From: Pseudomonadota bacterium
Lineage (GTDB): Bacteria; Pseudomonadota; Gammaproteobacteria; Burkholderiales; Gallionellaceae
Reading direction: 5' to 3'
DNA length: 64,000 nucleotides
Assembly: GCA_021800795.1 (NCBI GenBank)
Contig: JAJYYO010000014.1
Location: 1-64,000, forward strand
Below the pieces are notes generated by a model. The model was not told the origin of the DNA and did no database searches. It saw nothing but the letters and a program-made list of their open reading frames with translations. Shown in pieces: positions 36,082-44,917 of the stretch. Both the position numbers and the translations under genes were made by a program. How positions within the stretch are numbered: the first letter of the stretch is position 1; each line of letters opens with the position of its first letter.

Positions 36082-38229
36082 CTAGTTTTTAACATCGGTT
36101 GTCTGAAACTGATTGACCAGCAAGCGCAACTTTTGTGCGCCCTCCCGGCTGCTTGCGATTACAAAATTCAATTCACCCAGCGATTCGCTCATTAAATCGG
36201 CCGCTTTAGCCACTCCCTGTACTTTACTGCCGCTGCCGGACGAGCTTTGAGCGATCTGCGCAATCGTGGCGAACATGCGTTCAACGATCTCGGAAGAGCC
36301 GGAATTATCGGCGGCGGAGCTTTCAGCCAATCGCAGCCCCTCCTCCATTCCAGAAGCCCCCAGCTCCATGATGGAAACAGCATCACGGGCTTTATCCTGC
36401 ACGGCAGAAATCATCTGATTGATTTCATTCGTTGCTTTGGTGGTGCGTTCAGCCAGTTTACGCACTTCATCCGCCACCACTGAAAACCCTCGTCCGAATT
36501 CGCCTGCCCGCGCAGCTTCGATTGCCGCATTCAGCGCCAGCAAGTTGGTTTGGTCAGCGATACCCTTGATCACCTGTGCTATCTCGCCGATTTTTTCGGT
36601 GCTTTCACCCAGGGAGCGAATAGTCGATGAGGACGCCTGTATTGATTCGCGGATAGTCCGGGTGCGCTCCTGCACCATACAGATTTGTACACGTGCTCTA
36701 TCAGTCGCTTGTTGCATCGCCGTGCGCATTTCGTTGGTGGTCAGGATCGCCTGATTGATATCGCTCATCTGATTTTTCAGTGCCTGCAAAATATCCTGTA
36801 CCGCGACGAGCACCTCATTGGTTGCCTCCGTCGCCTGCCTGTTGCGCACGTCCATGTGCGTCTGATTGCTCACCATCCCATCTATTCCATGCCGGACATT
36901 ACTGACAGTACGGTCGATATTGTCGATCAGACTGTTTATCCATTGCGCCAGCACGCCGGCTTCGTCGCGACTGGCATCCTGACGATCCAGCCGTTGAGAG
37001 AGATTGCCATGCCCTTCCGCGACATTCCGGATCACCGAGACCATGCCGCGCAGGCGCAAACTGATCGGCTTGGTTACATAGCGATACAGTGCAAAACCTC
37101 CCGTTAAAAACAGCGTGCAACACAACCCCGCCATGGTCAACGCATCAGGCTTAAGTATCACGGCAACGCCGGCACTGATTGCCGCCATGGCGACAACCAT
37201 GGAAAGATAGACTGACATCATCCCGAAATTGAGGGTGCGGAAGCGATACACCTCTTCCAGATCTGCCTCGCACATCATGCCCCATATATCAGCGGAACCG
37301 GGCAGGGAAAATGTGACGCCCCGGCCTATCACCGGAATATGGCGGTAATCGGAATACCCCGGATACGTAACGAAGGTATTCTGGCCGCACCGGATCGTCT
37401 CGCGTACACCGGGGTGCAACTGTTTCGTTGCCGGATCATTGAAAATCAACTCAAATTCGGTATGATTTCTGACGGATACGCTGCCAAAATCGGTGCGCAC
37501 GCCCTGCTTCAGGTTGTCACCCATGCTGAATGTTGCATCTTCAAACCGTGAACGCGACAACGCCGTGCCGGGTTGTATAGATTTATCGAACTCCGGCTTC
37601 ACCATGAACAGATAGTTATCCCCTGACTCGTGGAAAATATGTCCTGCCTCGCGTTGAATCAAATCCCCCAGCACATCGTTCGGCACACGTCCGCAAACCG
37701 CGCCCAGCGATACGCCGTCCTTATGCAGCGGAAGATAGAACATCAGCGTCACCGCATCATGAAACCGCGAACTGGAAGCCCCGATAGTCAGCGTTGTCGC
37801 ATCGACATATGGACCATGCAGAAATCTATCCGACAGGCCGCTGGCTACCGCCTTGGCATTGAGATCCTTTTGCCCGACCCTGCCCCGGAAAGTTGAATAC
37901 AGCGTCTCACCCTTGGTATTGATCACGAACAACTCCGAAAAATCGGCCTCCAGGCGTAAATTTTCCGCGAGTATTTCTGCGTCAAACCTGGGCCAGTCGT
38001 GCGCTATTTGCGAGGCCATGCCGGATAGCGTCGACCATTGCTGTTCAGTCCATTCGTTCAGGATACGCACCCGCGTACTGGCGATAGATTCGAATATTTC
38101 CTCGATAATGGGATAACGCCATTTATTCAGATAGCAAGCCCAGCCCATCGCCAAACGACCTGTTTTCCCCAGGTAAGACAGCCAGGCCATTTCGTTATTA
38201 GTCAGATTCATTTGTCGGCTTTTCAACAT
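36082..38229 (-). CDS. methyl-accepting chemotaxis protein of the nitrate regulon
   Basis: A chemoreceptor of about 715 residues. The signalling tip is canonical ([20 protein letters not shown], then [18 protein letters not shown]). The sensory part of about 330 residues has Cache-like features ([24 protein letters not shown]). Two hydrophobic segments follow near residues 345-367 and 375-395, then a HAMP-like region. I see no membrane segment before the sensor. The start ATG 38229 (or 38211) is used because the sigma-54 promoter at 38264-38279 lies inside the longer frame. Its placement suggests sensing of nitrate or another nitrogen source. Confidence 0.88.
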   Translation of the reverse strand: MLKSRQMNLTNNEMAWLSYLGKTGRLAMGWACYLNKWRYPIIEEIFESIASTRVRILNEWTEQQWSTLSGMASQIAHDWPRFDAEILAENLRLEADFSELFVINTKGETLYSTFRGRVGQKDLNAKAVASGLSDRFLHGPYVDATTLTIGASSSRFHDAVTLMFYLPLHKDGVSLGAVCGRVPNDVLGDLIQREAGHIFHESGDNYLFMVKPEFDKSIQPGTALSRSRFEDATFSMGDNLKQGVRTDFGSVSVRNHTEFELIFNDPATKQLHPGVRETIRCGQNTFVTYPGYSDYRHIPVIGRGVTFSLPGSADIWGMMCEADLEEVYRFRTLNFGMMSVYLSMVVAMAAISAGVAVILKPDALTMAGLCCTLFLTGGFALYRYVTKPISLRLRGMVSVIRNVAEGHGNLSQRLDRQDASRDEAGVLAQWINSLIDNIDRTVSNVRHGIDGMVSNQTHMDVRNRQATEATNEVLVAVQDILQALKNQMSDINQAILTTNEMRTAMQQATDRARVQICMVQERTRTIRESIQASSSTIRSLGESTEKIGEIAQVIKGIADQTNLLALNAAIEAARAGEFGRGFSVVADEVRKLAERTTKATNEINQMISAVQDKARDAVSIMELGASGMEEGLRLAESSAADNSGSSEIVERMFATIAQIAQSSSGSGSKVQGVAKAADLMSESLGELNFVIASSREGAQKLRLLVNQFQTTDVKN

Positions 38230-38263
38230 AGTAGTATTCTGTTTGTAGATAAAGCAACAATTA

Positions 38264-38279
38264 AGCAAAATCAATACCA
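38264..38279 (-). promoter_or_regulatory. sigma-54 promoter of the chemoreceptor gene
   Basis: TGGTAT-N5-TTGCT with GG-N10-GC. The predicted transcript starts near 38253, giving a 24-nt leader to ATG 38229. A perfect NtrC palindrome lies about 50 bp upstream. Confidence 0.7.
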
Positions 38280-38330
38280 CATAAATAATATATTTATAAT
38301 CATCTAGTTATATTAGAATAGACAACAATA

Positions 38331-38347
38331 TGCACCGTAGTGGTGCA
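38331..38347. promoter_or_regulatory. NtrC-binding palindrome
   Basis: TGCACC-GTAGT-GGTGCA is a perfect match to the NtrC consensus TGCACC-N5-GGTGCA. It lies upstream of the chemoreceptor gene and downstream of nasS. The remainder of 38348-38560 has no supported gene. Confidence 0.8.
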
Positions 38348-38560
38348 TGACGTCCGACACCTGTGAGTTCAATGCACGAATTTGAGGGCGGTAAACACTA
38401 CACCCGGTTGAGATCAGCGATAAAAGCAAAAACCAGGGTTATTGCCTGAATGCCATGAGGAATTTAACCGCACGAGCGGTGCCGCTCGACAGGACGACAC
38501 GGCATTATGAGTCTGCCAAGTACGCTTTCGGTGTGAGAACCTGGATGTCTCCATAGGGAT

Positions 38561-39721
38561 TCACGCCCTGATCCCGAAAGACGCTGCATATTTTCCCGGC
38601 TCCGTGCCATCCCACACGGCGCCATCCATCAACGTCGAACTGCGCATCACATCCCGAGGCACTGCCACGTTGAGCCGTGAGGCCGCCTGCCGGTACAACT
38701 CGATTTGATTGATCTGCCTGGCGATACCCAGATAGTCCGGATCTTCCTTGAGCAAGCCCCAGCGCCTGAACTGGGTGAGAAACCACATGCCGTCTGAAAT
38801 ATAGGGAAAACACACTTTCCCGTCGTTAAAAAACTTCATGTAATTCGGGTCTTGCCATTTCCTGCCCAGACCATCTTCATAGTTGCCCAGGAAGCGCCCT
38901 TCTATCACTTCGACCGGTGCATCGACATAAGATTTGCTTGAGATGATTTCGGCCACCTTTGCACGGTTAGTCCGGGCGTCGATATATTTGGCCGCATCCA
39001 GCATGGCCATGACAAGCGCCCGCGCGGTATTGGGATTTTCCATGACGAATTCTGCGGTGGCACCCAATACTTTCTCGGGATGATCAGGCCATACCTCCTG
39101 AGACGAAGCAACCGAATAACTTACCTTATCGTAGATGCCGCGCGCGTTCCATGGCTCACCCACGCAGAAACCATCCATACTGCCGAGACGCGCATTCGCC
39201 ACCATCTGGGGCGGCGGAACAGTGATGGTCCTGATTTCTGAAATCGGGTTTATTCCATAATTAGCCAGCCAGTAATACAGCCACATGGCATGCGTGCCGG
39301 TCGGAAAAGTGTGTGCAAAGGTATATACCCTTGACTCTGCCTTGATCAGCCTGGCCAGCGAAGCGCCGTCAGTCACGCCCTTGTCTTTGAGCTGATTGGC
39401 AAGAGAAATGCCTTGTCCGTTGTTGTTGATGGTCATCAGCACCGCCATCTCTTTCTGGAGCCCGCCGATGCCCAGATGCACTCCGTATACCAGACCATAA
39501 AGAATCTGTGCGGCATGCAGTTCGCCCGAAACCAGCTTGTCGCGAATTGCCGCCCATGATGGCTGTTTGGACAGCACGATCTTGATGCCATATTTTTCAT
39601 CGAACTTCATCACCGAGGCGATGACTAGCGATGCGCAATCGGTCAGAGGAATGAAGCCCACCTTGACCTCTTTGAGTTCGGGCACATCGGTGCCGCCAAG
39701 ACTCCCGGCGCTGTCAACCAT
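38561..39721 (-). CDS. nasS: NasS-type cytosolic nitrate sensor (NrtA-like binding protein)
   Basis: 386 residues of the nitrate/bicarbonate-binding protein fold: KVGFIPLTDCASLVIASV at the N-terminus, HAAQILYGLVYGVHLGIGG, FPTGTHAMWLYYWLA, LGSMDGFCVGEPWN and FPYISDGMWFLTQFRRWG. There is no signal peptide, unlike the transport proteins NrtA/NasF, so it fits NasS, which binds NasT in the cytosol and releases it when nitrate is present. The start is ATG 39721, overlapping a small upstream ORF by 8 nt. nasT lies 1.8 kb upstream on the same strand. Confidence 0.88.
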   Translation of the reverse strand: MVDSAGSLGGTDVPELKEVKVGFIPLTDCASLVIASVMKFDEKYGIKIVLSKQPSWAAIRDKLVSGELHAAQILYGLVYGVHLGIGGLQKEMAVLMTINNNGQGISLANQLKDKGVTDGASLARLIKAESRVYTFAHTFPTGTHAMWLYYWLANYGINPISEIRTITVPPPQMVANARLGSMDGFCVGEPWNARGIYDKVSYSVASSQEVWPDHPEKVLGATAEFVMENPNTARALVMAMLDAAKYIDARTNRAKVAEIISSKSYVDAPVEVIEGRFLGNYEDGLGRKWQDPNYMKFFNDGKVCFPYISDGMWFLTQFRRWGLLKEDPDYLGIARQINQIELYRQAASRLNVAVPRDVMRSSTLMDGAVWDGTEPGKYAASFGIRA

Positions 39722-39929
39722 GCTCACACTCCGCCGGCAAGCCGGCCGGGTGTTCGCGCAGATTCTGTTGGTCAGGCAACAGCATGCGCGAATAAGTCGG
39801 GATAATATCGAGAATCTTGTTTTCAACTGCCGCATTTTTTGCAGAGCCGAGCTGCACGAGAGGCGGAATCGCTTCGCGGCTGATGCTCTGACACTCGATG
39901 AAACCTGCCAATATGTCGGTGCTATGCAT
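39714..39929 (-). CDS. 71-residue protein translationally coupled to nasS
   Basis: ATG 39929 has GGAG 10 nt upstream and lies about 170 nt downstream of a sigma-54 promoter. The protein (MHSTDILAGFIECQSISREA at the start, AECEHG at the end) is mostly helical with no recognised family. Its TGA overlaps the nasS ATG. It may be a real regulator or only a coupling leader. The 39930-40300 stretch upstream holds the promoter and no gene. Confidence 0.5.
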   Translation of the reverse strand: MHSTDILAGFIECQSISREAIPPLVQLGSAKNAAVENKILDIIPTYSRMLLPDQQNLREHPAGLPAECEHG

Positions 39930-40114
39930 GTTTAAGCTTCTCCGGTAAGTTAATTGGACACTCGCAATAGAACAGTCCGACCGCGTTTATACTCAGCAAC
40001 GCTGCTGCCTGAAATCCGCTCGTCGCAGGTCAACCAGCCCCCTATTTCTGTGAGGCGCGCGACGTTGTTTGGCTACCTGTGCATAAATCCTGAGCCAGGC
40101 ATTAATTTATTACA

Positions 40115-40130
40115 AGCAATAACAATGCCA
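40115..40130 (-). promoter_or_regulatory. sigma-54 promoter of the nasS unit
   Basis: TGGCAT-N5-TTGCT with GG-N10-GC, predicted start near 40103. An NtrC-like half-site GCACCAAAAAA lies at 40204-40214. Confidence 0.75.
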
Positions 40131-40301
40131 TTGTCGCATGATGAGTATTTTATTATTTATCAATTTGTTATGAAAACCTTATGCCTTTAAATCCCTATAA
40201 AGCGCACCAAAAAACCGTATATCGCATATTCTTCGCCTCATCCTCGTGCGCAGGACGGCATTGCGTCCGACCTATACGGCGTACTTAGCGTAAGAATCGG
40301 C

Positions 40302-40529
40302 AGGCACACGTCGCCCACCCCGGCGGCCGCAATTACGACACCTTCCCGGTCAATGCCAACGAAGCCGAGGCGCGCCGCGCGTTTCTGGAATCACGGCCAT
40401 ACCCCTGGGCCTGTGCATGTACGGCGGGAAGGACGCAATCCCGATTACCCGCTGACACTGGATTTGCGACGTAGCCCGAAACCGATCATGGAGGGGGCGC
40501 CAAGCGAATTGATGCAGCAACAGCAATAG
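40302..40529 (+). pseudogene. remnant of a large transglutaminase-like (DUF2126-type) gene
   Basis: [20 protein letters not shown] and EAEARRA are followed, after a one-base frame change near 40383, by [14 protein letters not shown] and [15 protein letters not shown] to a TAG stop. From memory these are the conserved C-terminal phrases of the large DUF2126 transglutaminase-like proteins. Upstream coding sequence is missing, so only the gene's end survives. Confidence 0.65.
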
Positions 40530-40746
40530 GATAGACGCGGCGCTGCGAGGGAATTGTCAAACAGCAAGCTTTGAACCAGGCATGGAAATCCATAGGCTCC
40601 AGTTTATGCAAGTAACCCACCACCATGCGTGCCGGGATGCACAGGCCGCGGCATAGCGCGATGCCCAGATGCGCCAGTTCACGGCACACCCCTTCACGCT
40701 GCACGTTAATCTCAATCGCTGACAGTTGATAGTAGCTGAAGCATTC
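40486..40746 (-). pseudogene. remnant of a transglutaminase-like protease gene
   Basis: [31 protein letters not shown] and DFHAWF are the core of bacterial transglutaminase-like proteins, with the catalytic Cys in GVCRE and His in FHAWF. The sequence then degenerates and stops without the YTFDPT part holding the third catalytic residue; no start is visible upstream. It converges on the plus-strand remnant, as the two genes of one lost locus. 40750-40913 has nothing I recognise. Confidence 0.7.
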
Positions 40747-40913
40747 CGCTGCGCGGGCGCAGCATGAGTATAAAAGGCGTTGCGATGCTCACGTCAAAGG
40801 TAATAGTGCATCCGGTACGGAGCCACATCGCGGTTTTCCTTTTGATTTATCTATTTTCAGCATGGGCGGCAGCAGCGAGTGCCGCGCACTGCTTGCATGA
40901 ATAAGACTGTCCG

Positions 40914-41411
40914 CTAGAAACGTCCGTTCACCCGGTAAAAATAATTGCTCAGCTCCTCGGTTTCCGCGCTTTTATGCCGCGCCAGCCCGTGCACATAGCG
41001 CACCAGACTGCGCATCACATAATACACGATGGAATGGTGCGTACCCAGCAGTAACTCCAGCCTGGCGCGCTCCAAAAGCAGCACCGTACTATCCTCCTTA
41101 ACCTCGATAGTGGCATCGATCTTCATCAAGTTGCTGCCGACGAAACTGATCACTCTGGCCATATCCCCGGGGTCTTTCAGGTGCATGACCATAGGTTCCT
41201 CGTCCACTATGGAGCTCACCTCCAGCTTGCCCTCGACCAGTATCAGCAGCGCATCCTCCAGCTTACGGCTGCCCGGTTTGACAATAAATTTGCCCGCCTT
41301 GTAAGATTGAACCGTGAGCAGGCCTGTCAGAATTTCAATTTCAGACTCGCGCAATTCCGACACCAGCGTACTTCGATAAAGCGCTTTCATGATGTTTTCA
41401 TCGGTAATCAT
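40914..41411 (-). CDS. cyclic-nucleotide-binding-fold protein
   Basis: A 165-residue single-domain protein. The CNB/CRP beta-roll can be followed through YKAGKFIVKPGSRKLEDALL, ILVEGKLEVSSIV and an acidic/hydrophobic barrel end, then a helical C-terminus (HSIVYYVMRSLVRYVHGLARH). There is no helix-turn-helix, so it is not a CRP/FNR regulator, and the classic phosphate-binding RxA motif is not evident. ATG 41411 has AAGGA upstream; the longer frame begins with TTG. It follows nasT by 100 nt on the same strand and may share its transcript. Confidence 0.7.
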   Translation of the reverse strand: MITDENIMKALYRSTLVSELRESEIEILTGLLTVQSYKAGKFIVKPGSRKLEDALLILVEGKLEVSSIVDEEPMVMHLKDPGDMARVISFVGSNLMKIDATIEVKEDSTVLLLERARLELLLGTHHSIVYYVMRSLVRYVHGLARHKSAETEELSNYFYRVNGRF

Positions 41412-41511
41412 TTTGTCATCCTTCCATATATTCAAGCTAACAGAAACAGGTCAGAACATTTTCATTGGCTGACAGGCTTAATGCCGCGCAGCGGATTGAT
41501 CCATGTCATTT

Positions 41512-42087
41512 TCATGCGCTCAGTTCCTTTGCAAGAATGATCGCCTCGGCAATCTCCGCCATGCGCCAGCCCTTGCTCATCGCCATGCCGCGCATCCGCT
41601 TATAGGCGTCCGCTTCGCTGTAACCGTGATCCGCCATCAGAATTCCCTTGGCCTTATCCACCAGTTTTCGTTCGACCAACTGGCTCTTCGCTACCTTCAA
41701 TTCGTCGCGCAAACGCTTGTGTTCGGCAAATCGGGCGGCAGCCACCTGGATGATACCGCTCAGATCTTCGCTCTTAACCGCGTACGACACATAAGCGCTG
41801 ACCCCGGCGCGCATCGCCTCCTGAATGCTGCGCTGATCCTTCCGCGCACCCAGCACAACCACGGGTTTTTCCAGCGTTGTTGACATCAGGCTGATCTGTT
41901 CCAGCGTATCCCGTCCGGGCGCATCCGCATCGACGATAATCACATCGGCCAAGGCAGCCTGGATCGAATTCTCATCCACCTGTTCCCAGGCCAGCACACC
42001 AACCACGTCGTATTCGGCCAATTCAAGACTGGCTTTCAACCACGCGGCCCGATCTCGCATGTCATCGATAATCAGTATTCTTTTCAA
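41512..42087 (-). CDS. nasT: NasT-type response regulator with ANTAR RNA-binding domain
   Basis: 191 residues. N-terminal receiver domain with RILIIDDMRD, VIIVDADAPG and LGARKD (about 1-120), and a C-terminal ANTAR domain with ERKLVDKAKGILMADHGYSE and AYKRMRGMAMSKGWRMAEIA. NasT binds hexaloop hairpins in leader RNA and prevents termination unless held by NasS. The target here is the nirB leader. It starts at TTG 42087 with AGGAG 5 nt upstream. It is preceded by a sigma-54 promoter and an NtrC palindrome. Confidence 0.94.
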   Translation of the reverse strand: MKRILIIDDMRDRAAWLKASLELAEYDVVGVLAWEQVDENSIQAALADVIIVDADAPGRDTLEQISLMSTTLEKPVVVLGARKDQRSIQEAMRAGVSAYVSYAVKSEDLSGIIQVAAARFAEHKRLRDELKVAKSQLVERKLVDKAKGILMADHGYSEADAYKRMRGMAMSKGWRMAEIAEAIILAKELSA

Positions 42088-42116
42088 CGTATCTCCTGGT
42101 AGTCAGGATACAACCT

Positions 42117-42132
42117 AGCAATTAACGAGCCA
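42117..42132 (-). promoter_or_regulatory. sigma-54 promoter of nasT
   Basis: TGGCTC-N5-TTGCT with GG-N10-GC. Predicted start near 42105, about 18 nt before the TTG start codon. Confidence 0.75.
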
Positions 42133-42203
42133 GGATCAATCCATTGAATCGGCAGATATTTTATAAAAGCATGGCGAATTTCCGCACAGGAACCGTGCCC
42201 CCA

Positions 42204-42220
42204 TGCACTTAGTTGGTGCA
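42204..42220. promoter_or_regulatory. NtrC-binding palindrome upstream of nasT
   Basis: TGCACT-TAGTT-GGTGCA matches the NtrC consensus with one change in the left arm. It lies about 75 bp upstream of the -24 element of nasT. No gene is seen in 42088-42260. Confidence 0.75.
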
Positions 42221-42260
42221 AAGAATCGACACTAGTAACGCCTCGACCGCCGGCATCCCG

Positions 42261-43151
42261 TCACCCCCTCGGGTGATGCTTTAAATGCAGTTGTTTGAGT
42301 CGCTCCCGTGCGACATGGGTATATATCTGCGTGGTGGAAATATCCGCATGCCCCAGCAGCATCTGCACCACGCGCAAGTCGGCGCCGTGATTGAGCAGGT
42401 GTGTGGCAAAGGCATGCCGCAGGGTATGCGGCGAGAGCGGTTTGTTCAAGCCGCCATGCCTTGCGTGCTTCTTGATCAGATACCAGAACATCTGGCGGGT
42501 CATACCGCAGCCATGGGCGGTAACGAACAAGTCGTCGCTGACCTGGCTGCCCAACAGCGCGGCCCGCCCCTGTTCGGAATAGCGCTTCAGCCAGTCCAGC
42601 GCCTCTTCACCCATCGGCACCAGACGCTCCTTGTTGCCCTTGCCCATGACCCGCACGATACCCATATCCATACTCACCTGACTGACACGCAAAGCGACCA
42701 GTTCGGAGACCCGCAAACCTGTCGCATACAGCACTTCGAACATGGTGCGGTCGCGCAAACCCAATGGTATTTCAACATCGGGGGCCGCCAGAAGCTGCTC
42801 CACATCCTGTTCGCTCAGCGTCTTGGGAAGGCGCAGCGCGAGCTTGGGCGGATCGATTTGCAGCGTGGGGTCGGTAGCGATCCTGCCTTGCCGCAGCAGA
42901 TAGCGGAACAACCGTTTGAGACTGGAGAGATTGCGTCCCGATGAACTGGATTTGGCTTTTTGTGCTACGAACAGATCGGCGAGATAGGCCTGTATGTCTG
43001 CATGCGTGGTTTGAACAAGCGTCAGACCGCGCTGACTTTCCAGCCAAGCTGCATATTTGTCCAGATCGCGCCGGTAGCTCTCCAGCGTGTTGCGCGAAAG
43101 TCCGTCTTCCAGCCACAGGGAGTCGCAGAATTCGTCAAGCAGTTCGTTCAT
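42261..43151 (-). CDS. xerD: tyrosine recombinase XerD
   Basis: Chromosome dimer resolution recombinase of 296 residues. N-terminal SAM-like DNA-binding part (GLSRNTLESYRRDLDKYAAW) and catalytic domain with Arg in YATGLRVSELVALR, Lys in VMGKGNKERLVPM, HTLRHAFATHLLNHGAD, LLGHADISTTQIYTHV with the Tyr nucleophile. It lacks the extra alpha-I2 insert expected of integron integrases. The ogt gene ends 17 nt inside its start. Confidence 0.95.
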   Translation of the reverse strand: MNELLDEFCDSLWLEDGLSRNTLESYRRDLDKYAAWLESQRGLTLVQTTHADIQAYLADLFVAQKAKSSSSGRNLSSLKRLFRYLLRQGRIATDPTLQIDPPKLALRLPKTLSEQDVEQLLAAPDVEIPLGLRDRTMFEVLYATGLRVSELVALRVSQVSMDMGIVRVMGKGNKERLVPMGEEALDWLKRYSEQGRAALLGSQVSDDLFVTAHGCGMTRQMFWYLIKKHARHGGLNKPLSPHTLRHAFATHLLNHGADLRVVQMLLGHADISTTQIYTHVARERLKQLHLKHHPRG

Positions 43152-43698
43152 GAGCCAGCAGCCAGCGTTTGATGTCCAGCGGCGCGCCGCTGCCGTGCTT
43201 CATAAATCCGCCCAGACCCGATTTGCTCACCACCCGGTGGCAGGGGATGACAATCGGAATCGGATTGGCGCCGCACGCCTGGCCGACCGCCTGCGCACAG
43301 GAATGCAGTTCGACGGCAATCTCGCCATAGGTTCGCGTCTGTCCTGCTGGAATGGCCAGCATCGCCTGCCATACCTTTTTCTGGTGCGGCGTTGCAGGGG
43401 TCGTAAAATTCGCGCAGCGATTCATTTGCCCCCTCTCTCGCTTGCGGGAGAGGGTTGAGGAGAGGGAGAGCGTAGCGAGGGTTCCGGGCTTGCCCGTTAG
43501 TTTCAGCGGAATAGAAAACGGCGCATCCGGATTTTCAAAGTAGTTCAGCAATTGCCGGCAAACATTCTCCGCAAAAGCGCTATCCGGGTTTTGCGATATT
43601 TCGCCAGCATTCAGAAAGTCGATGCCGAGCAGCGCCTGCTCATCGCAGCGTATGCCGAGCATGCCAAAAGGTGCGGATAGTTTCGCCTGATAGATCAT
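43135..43698 (-). CDS. ogt: methylated-DNA-protein cysteine methyltransferase with a repeat-derived insert
   Basis: Repairs O6-alkylguanine by transfer to its own Cys. The active site IPIVIPCHRVVSKSGLGGF, the DNA-binding stretch QKKVWQAMLAIPAGQTRTYG and GQACGANP are intact. Between IPLKLTG and TPHQKKVW an in-frame insert of about 34 residues (rich in S, R, T) is encoded by repeat A copy 2, where homologues continue directly. ATG 43698 is chosen. Whether the enzyme still works is unknown; the insert lies at the linker between the two domains, so it may be tolerated. Confidence 0.92.
   Translation of the reverse strand: MIYQAKLSAPFGMLGIRCDEQALLGIDFLNAGEISQNPDSAFAENVCRQLLNYFENPDAPFSIPLKLTGKPGTLATLSLSSTLSRKRERGQMNRCANFTTPATPHQKKVWQAMLAIPAGQTRTYGEIAVELHSCAQAVGQACGANPIPIVIPCHRVVSKSGLGGFMKHGSGAPLDIKRWLLAHERTA
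43402..43498. repeat. repeat A, copy 2, inside ogt
   Basis: CGTAAAATTCGCGCAGCGATTC, CCCTCTCTCGCTTGCGGGAGAGGG, TTGAGGAGAGGG and CGGGCTTGCCCG follow the order of copies 1 and 3. It is translated as part of Ogt. Confidence 0.8.
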
Positions 43699-43715
43699 CG
43701 CGCGATGATACACGC

Positions 43716-43743
43716 AAAAACGGGAGGCAGAGCCTCCCGTTTT
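43716..43743 (-). terminator. terminator of the rpsP-rimM-trmD-rplS operon
   Basis: ACGGGAGGC and GCCTCCCGT arms with a 3-nt loop. On the minus strand it is followed by five T, 19 nt after the rplS stop; on the plus strand by TTT. It lies just upstream of ogt. Confidence 0.85.
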
Positions 43744-43761
43744 CCGGAACACGCAGGTAGC

Positions 43762-44142
43762 TTACGCTGCTGCTGTTTTGGCCTTGCGCGCGGGCAACTT
43801 TTCCTTGATACGTGCGGACTTGCCGGAACGATCGCGCAGATAGTACAGCTTGGCGCGGCGCACGGAACCGCGACGCTTCACTTCGATTTCCGCGATCACG
43901 GGCGAGTAAGTCTGGAATGTACGTTCCACACCTTCACCGGCGGAAATCTTGCGCACGATAAAGCCGGAATTCAAACCGCGATTGCGCTTGGCAATCACCA
44001 CACCTTCAAACGCCTGAACGCGCTTGCGATCACCCTCAACCACGTTTACGCTGACCACGACGGTGTCGCCGGGCGCGAAATCGGGAATGACTTTACCCAG
44101 ACGGTTTATTTCTTCCTGTTCCAATTGTTCGATCAAATTCAC
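43762..44142 (-). CDS. rplS: 50S ribosomal protein L19
   Basis: 126 residues with the L19 core: [58 protein letters not shown] and [19 protein letters not shown]. The C-terminal tail ([17 protein letters not shown]) is basic as usual. Last gene of the four-gene operon, 1 nt after trmD. Confidence 0.97.
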   Translation of the reverse strand: MNLIEQLEQEEINRLGKVIPDFAPGDTVVVSVNVVEGDRKRVQAFEGVVIAKRNRGLNSGFIVRKISAGEGVERTFQTYSPVIAEIEVKRRGSVRRAKLYYLRDRSGKSARIKEKLPARKAKTAAA

Positions 44143-44143
44143 T

Positions 44144-44917
44144 TTACTGCTCCTTATTATTCGAATCCTGTTCCTTCTGAAACATAGCCAGAAGCCCGGA
44201 TTCCTCTTTTGTCAAAACACGCCCTGCCAGTAAATCCGGACGGCGTGTCCACGTCCTGCCCAACGACTGGGAAAGCCGCCAGCGCTGTATCTCCGCATGA
44301 TTGCCGGACAACAGAACCGGGGGCACGGCTTCACCATTAAACACTTCCGGGCGGGTGTAGTGCGGACAATCCAGCAGGCCCTGCACGAACGAATCCTGCT
44401 CTGCCGAATCGGCATCGCCCAGCACACCGGGCAATTGCCGAACCAGCGCATCCATCAGCACCATCGCCGCCAACTCGCCACCGGACAATACATAATCGCC
44501 GATGGAGATTTCCATATCGACCATCTGACGAATCAGACGCTCATCGATTCCTTCATAACGACCGGTCAGCAGAATCAGCCCGTCGGCTTTCTGCGCCACC
44601 AGTTCCTTGACCAGACCATGCGTGAGCAGGCGGCCTTGCGGGGACAAATACACCACCCGGCTGATTTTCACTCCGCTGGTCAACTGACGCTCGCGCGCCG
44701 CATTGATTGCCGCCGCCAGCGGTTCCGCCAGCATCACCATCCCGGGTCCGCCGCCGTAGGGCCTGTCATCTACCGTGCGGTGATTATCCGTGGTGAAATC
44801 GCGCGGATTCCAAGTCTTCAAGACATAGCTTCCCTGTTCGGCCGCGCGGCGCGTGATGCCATATTGCGTCAGCGCATCGAACATCTGCGGAAACAAGGTT
44901 ATTACATCGAAGATCAC
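44144..44917 (-). CDS. trmD: tRNA (guanine-N1)-methyltransferase
   Basis: 257-residue knotted SPOUT methyltransferase that makes m1G37 in tRNA. Seen: [15 protein letters not shown] at the start, [51 protein letters not shown] and the C-terminal [20 protein letters not shown]. It overlaps the rimM stop by 4 nt. Confidence 0.97.
   Translation of the reverse strand: MIFDVITLFPQMFDALTQYGITRRAAEQGSYVLKTWNPRDFTTDNHRTVDDRPYGGGPGMVMLAEPLAAAINAARERQLTSGVKISRVVYLSPQGRLLTHGLVKELVAQKADGLILLTGRYEGIDERLIRQMVDMEISIGDYVLSGGELAAMVLMDALVRQLPGVLGDADSAEQDSFVQGLLDCPHYTRPEVFNGEAVPPVLLSGNHAEIQRWRLSQSLGRTWTRRPDLLAGRVLTKEESGLLAMFQKEQDSNNKEQ

Noticed and set aside
42261-43151. Integron integrase for the attC array
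   Set aside because: The sequence is standard XerD, 17 kb from the array, without the extra segment typical of IntI, and not divergent from any attI-like site.
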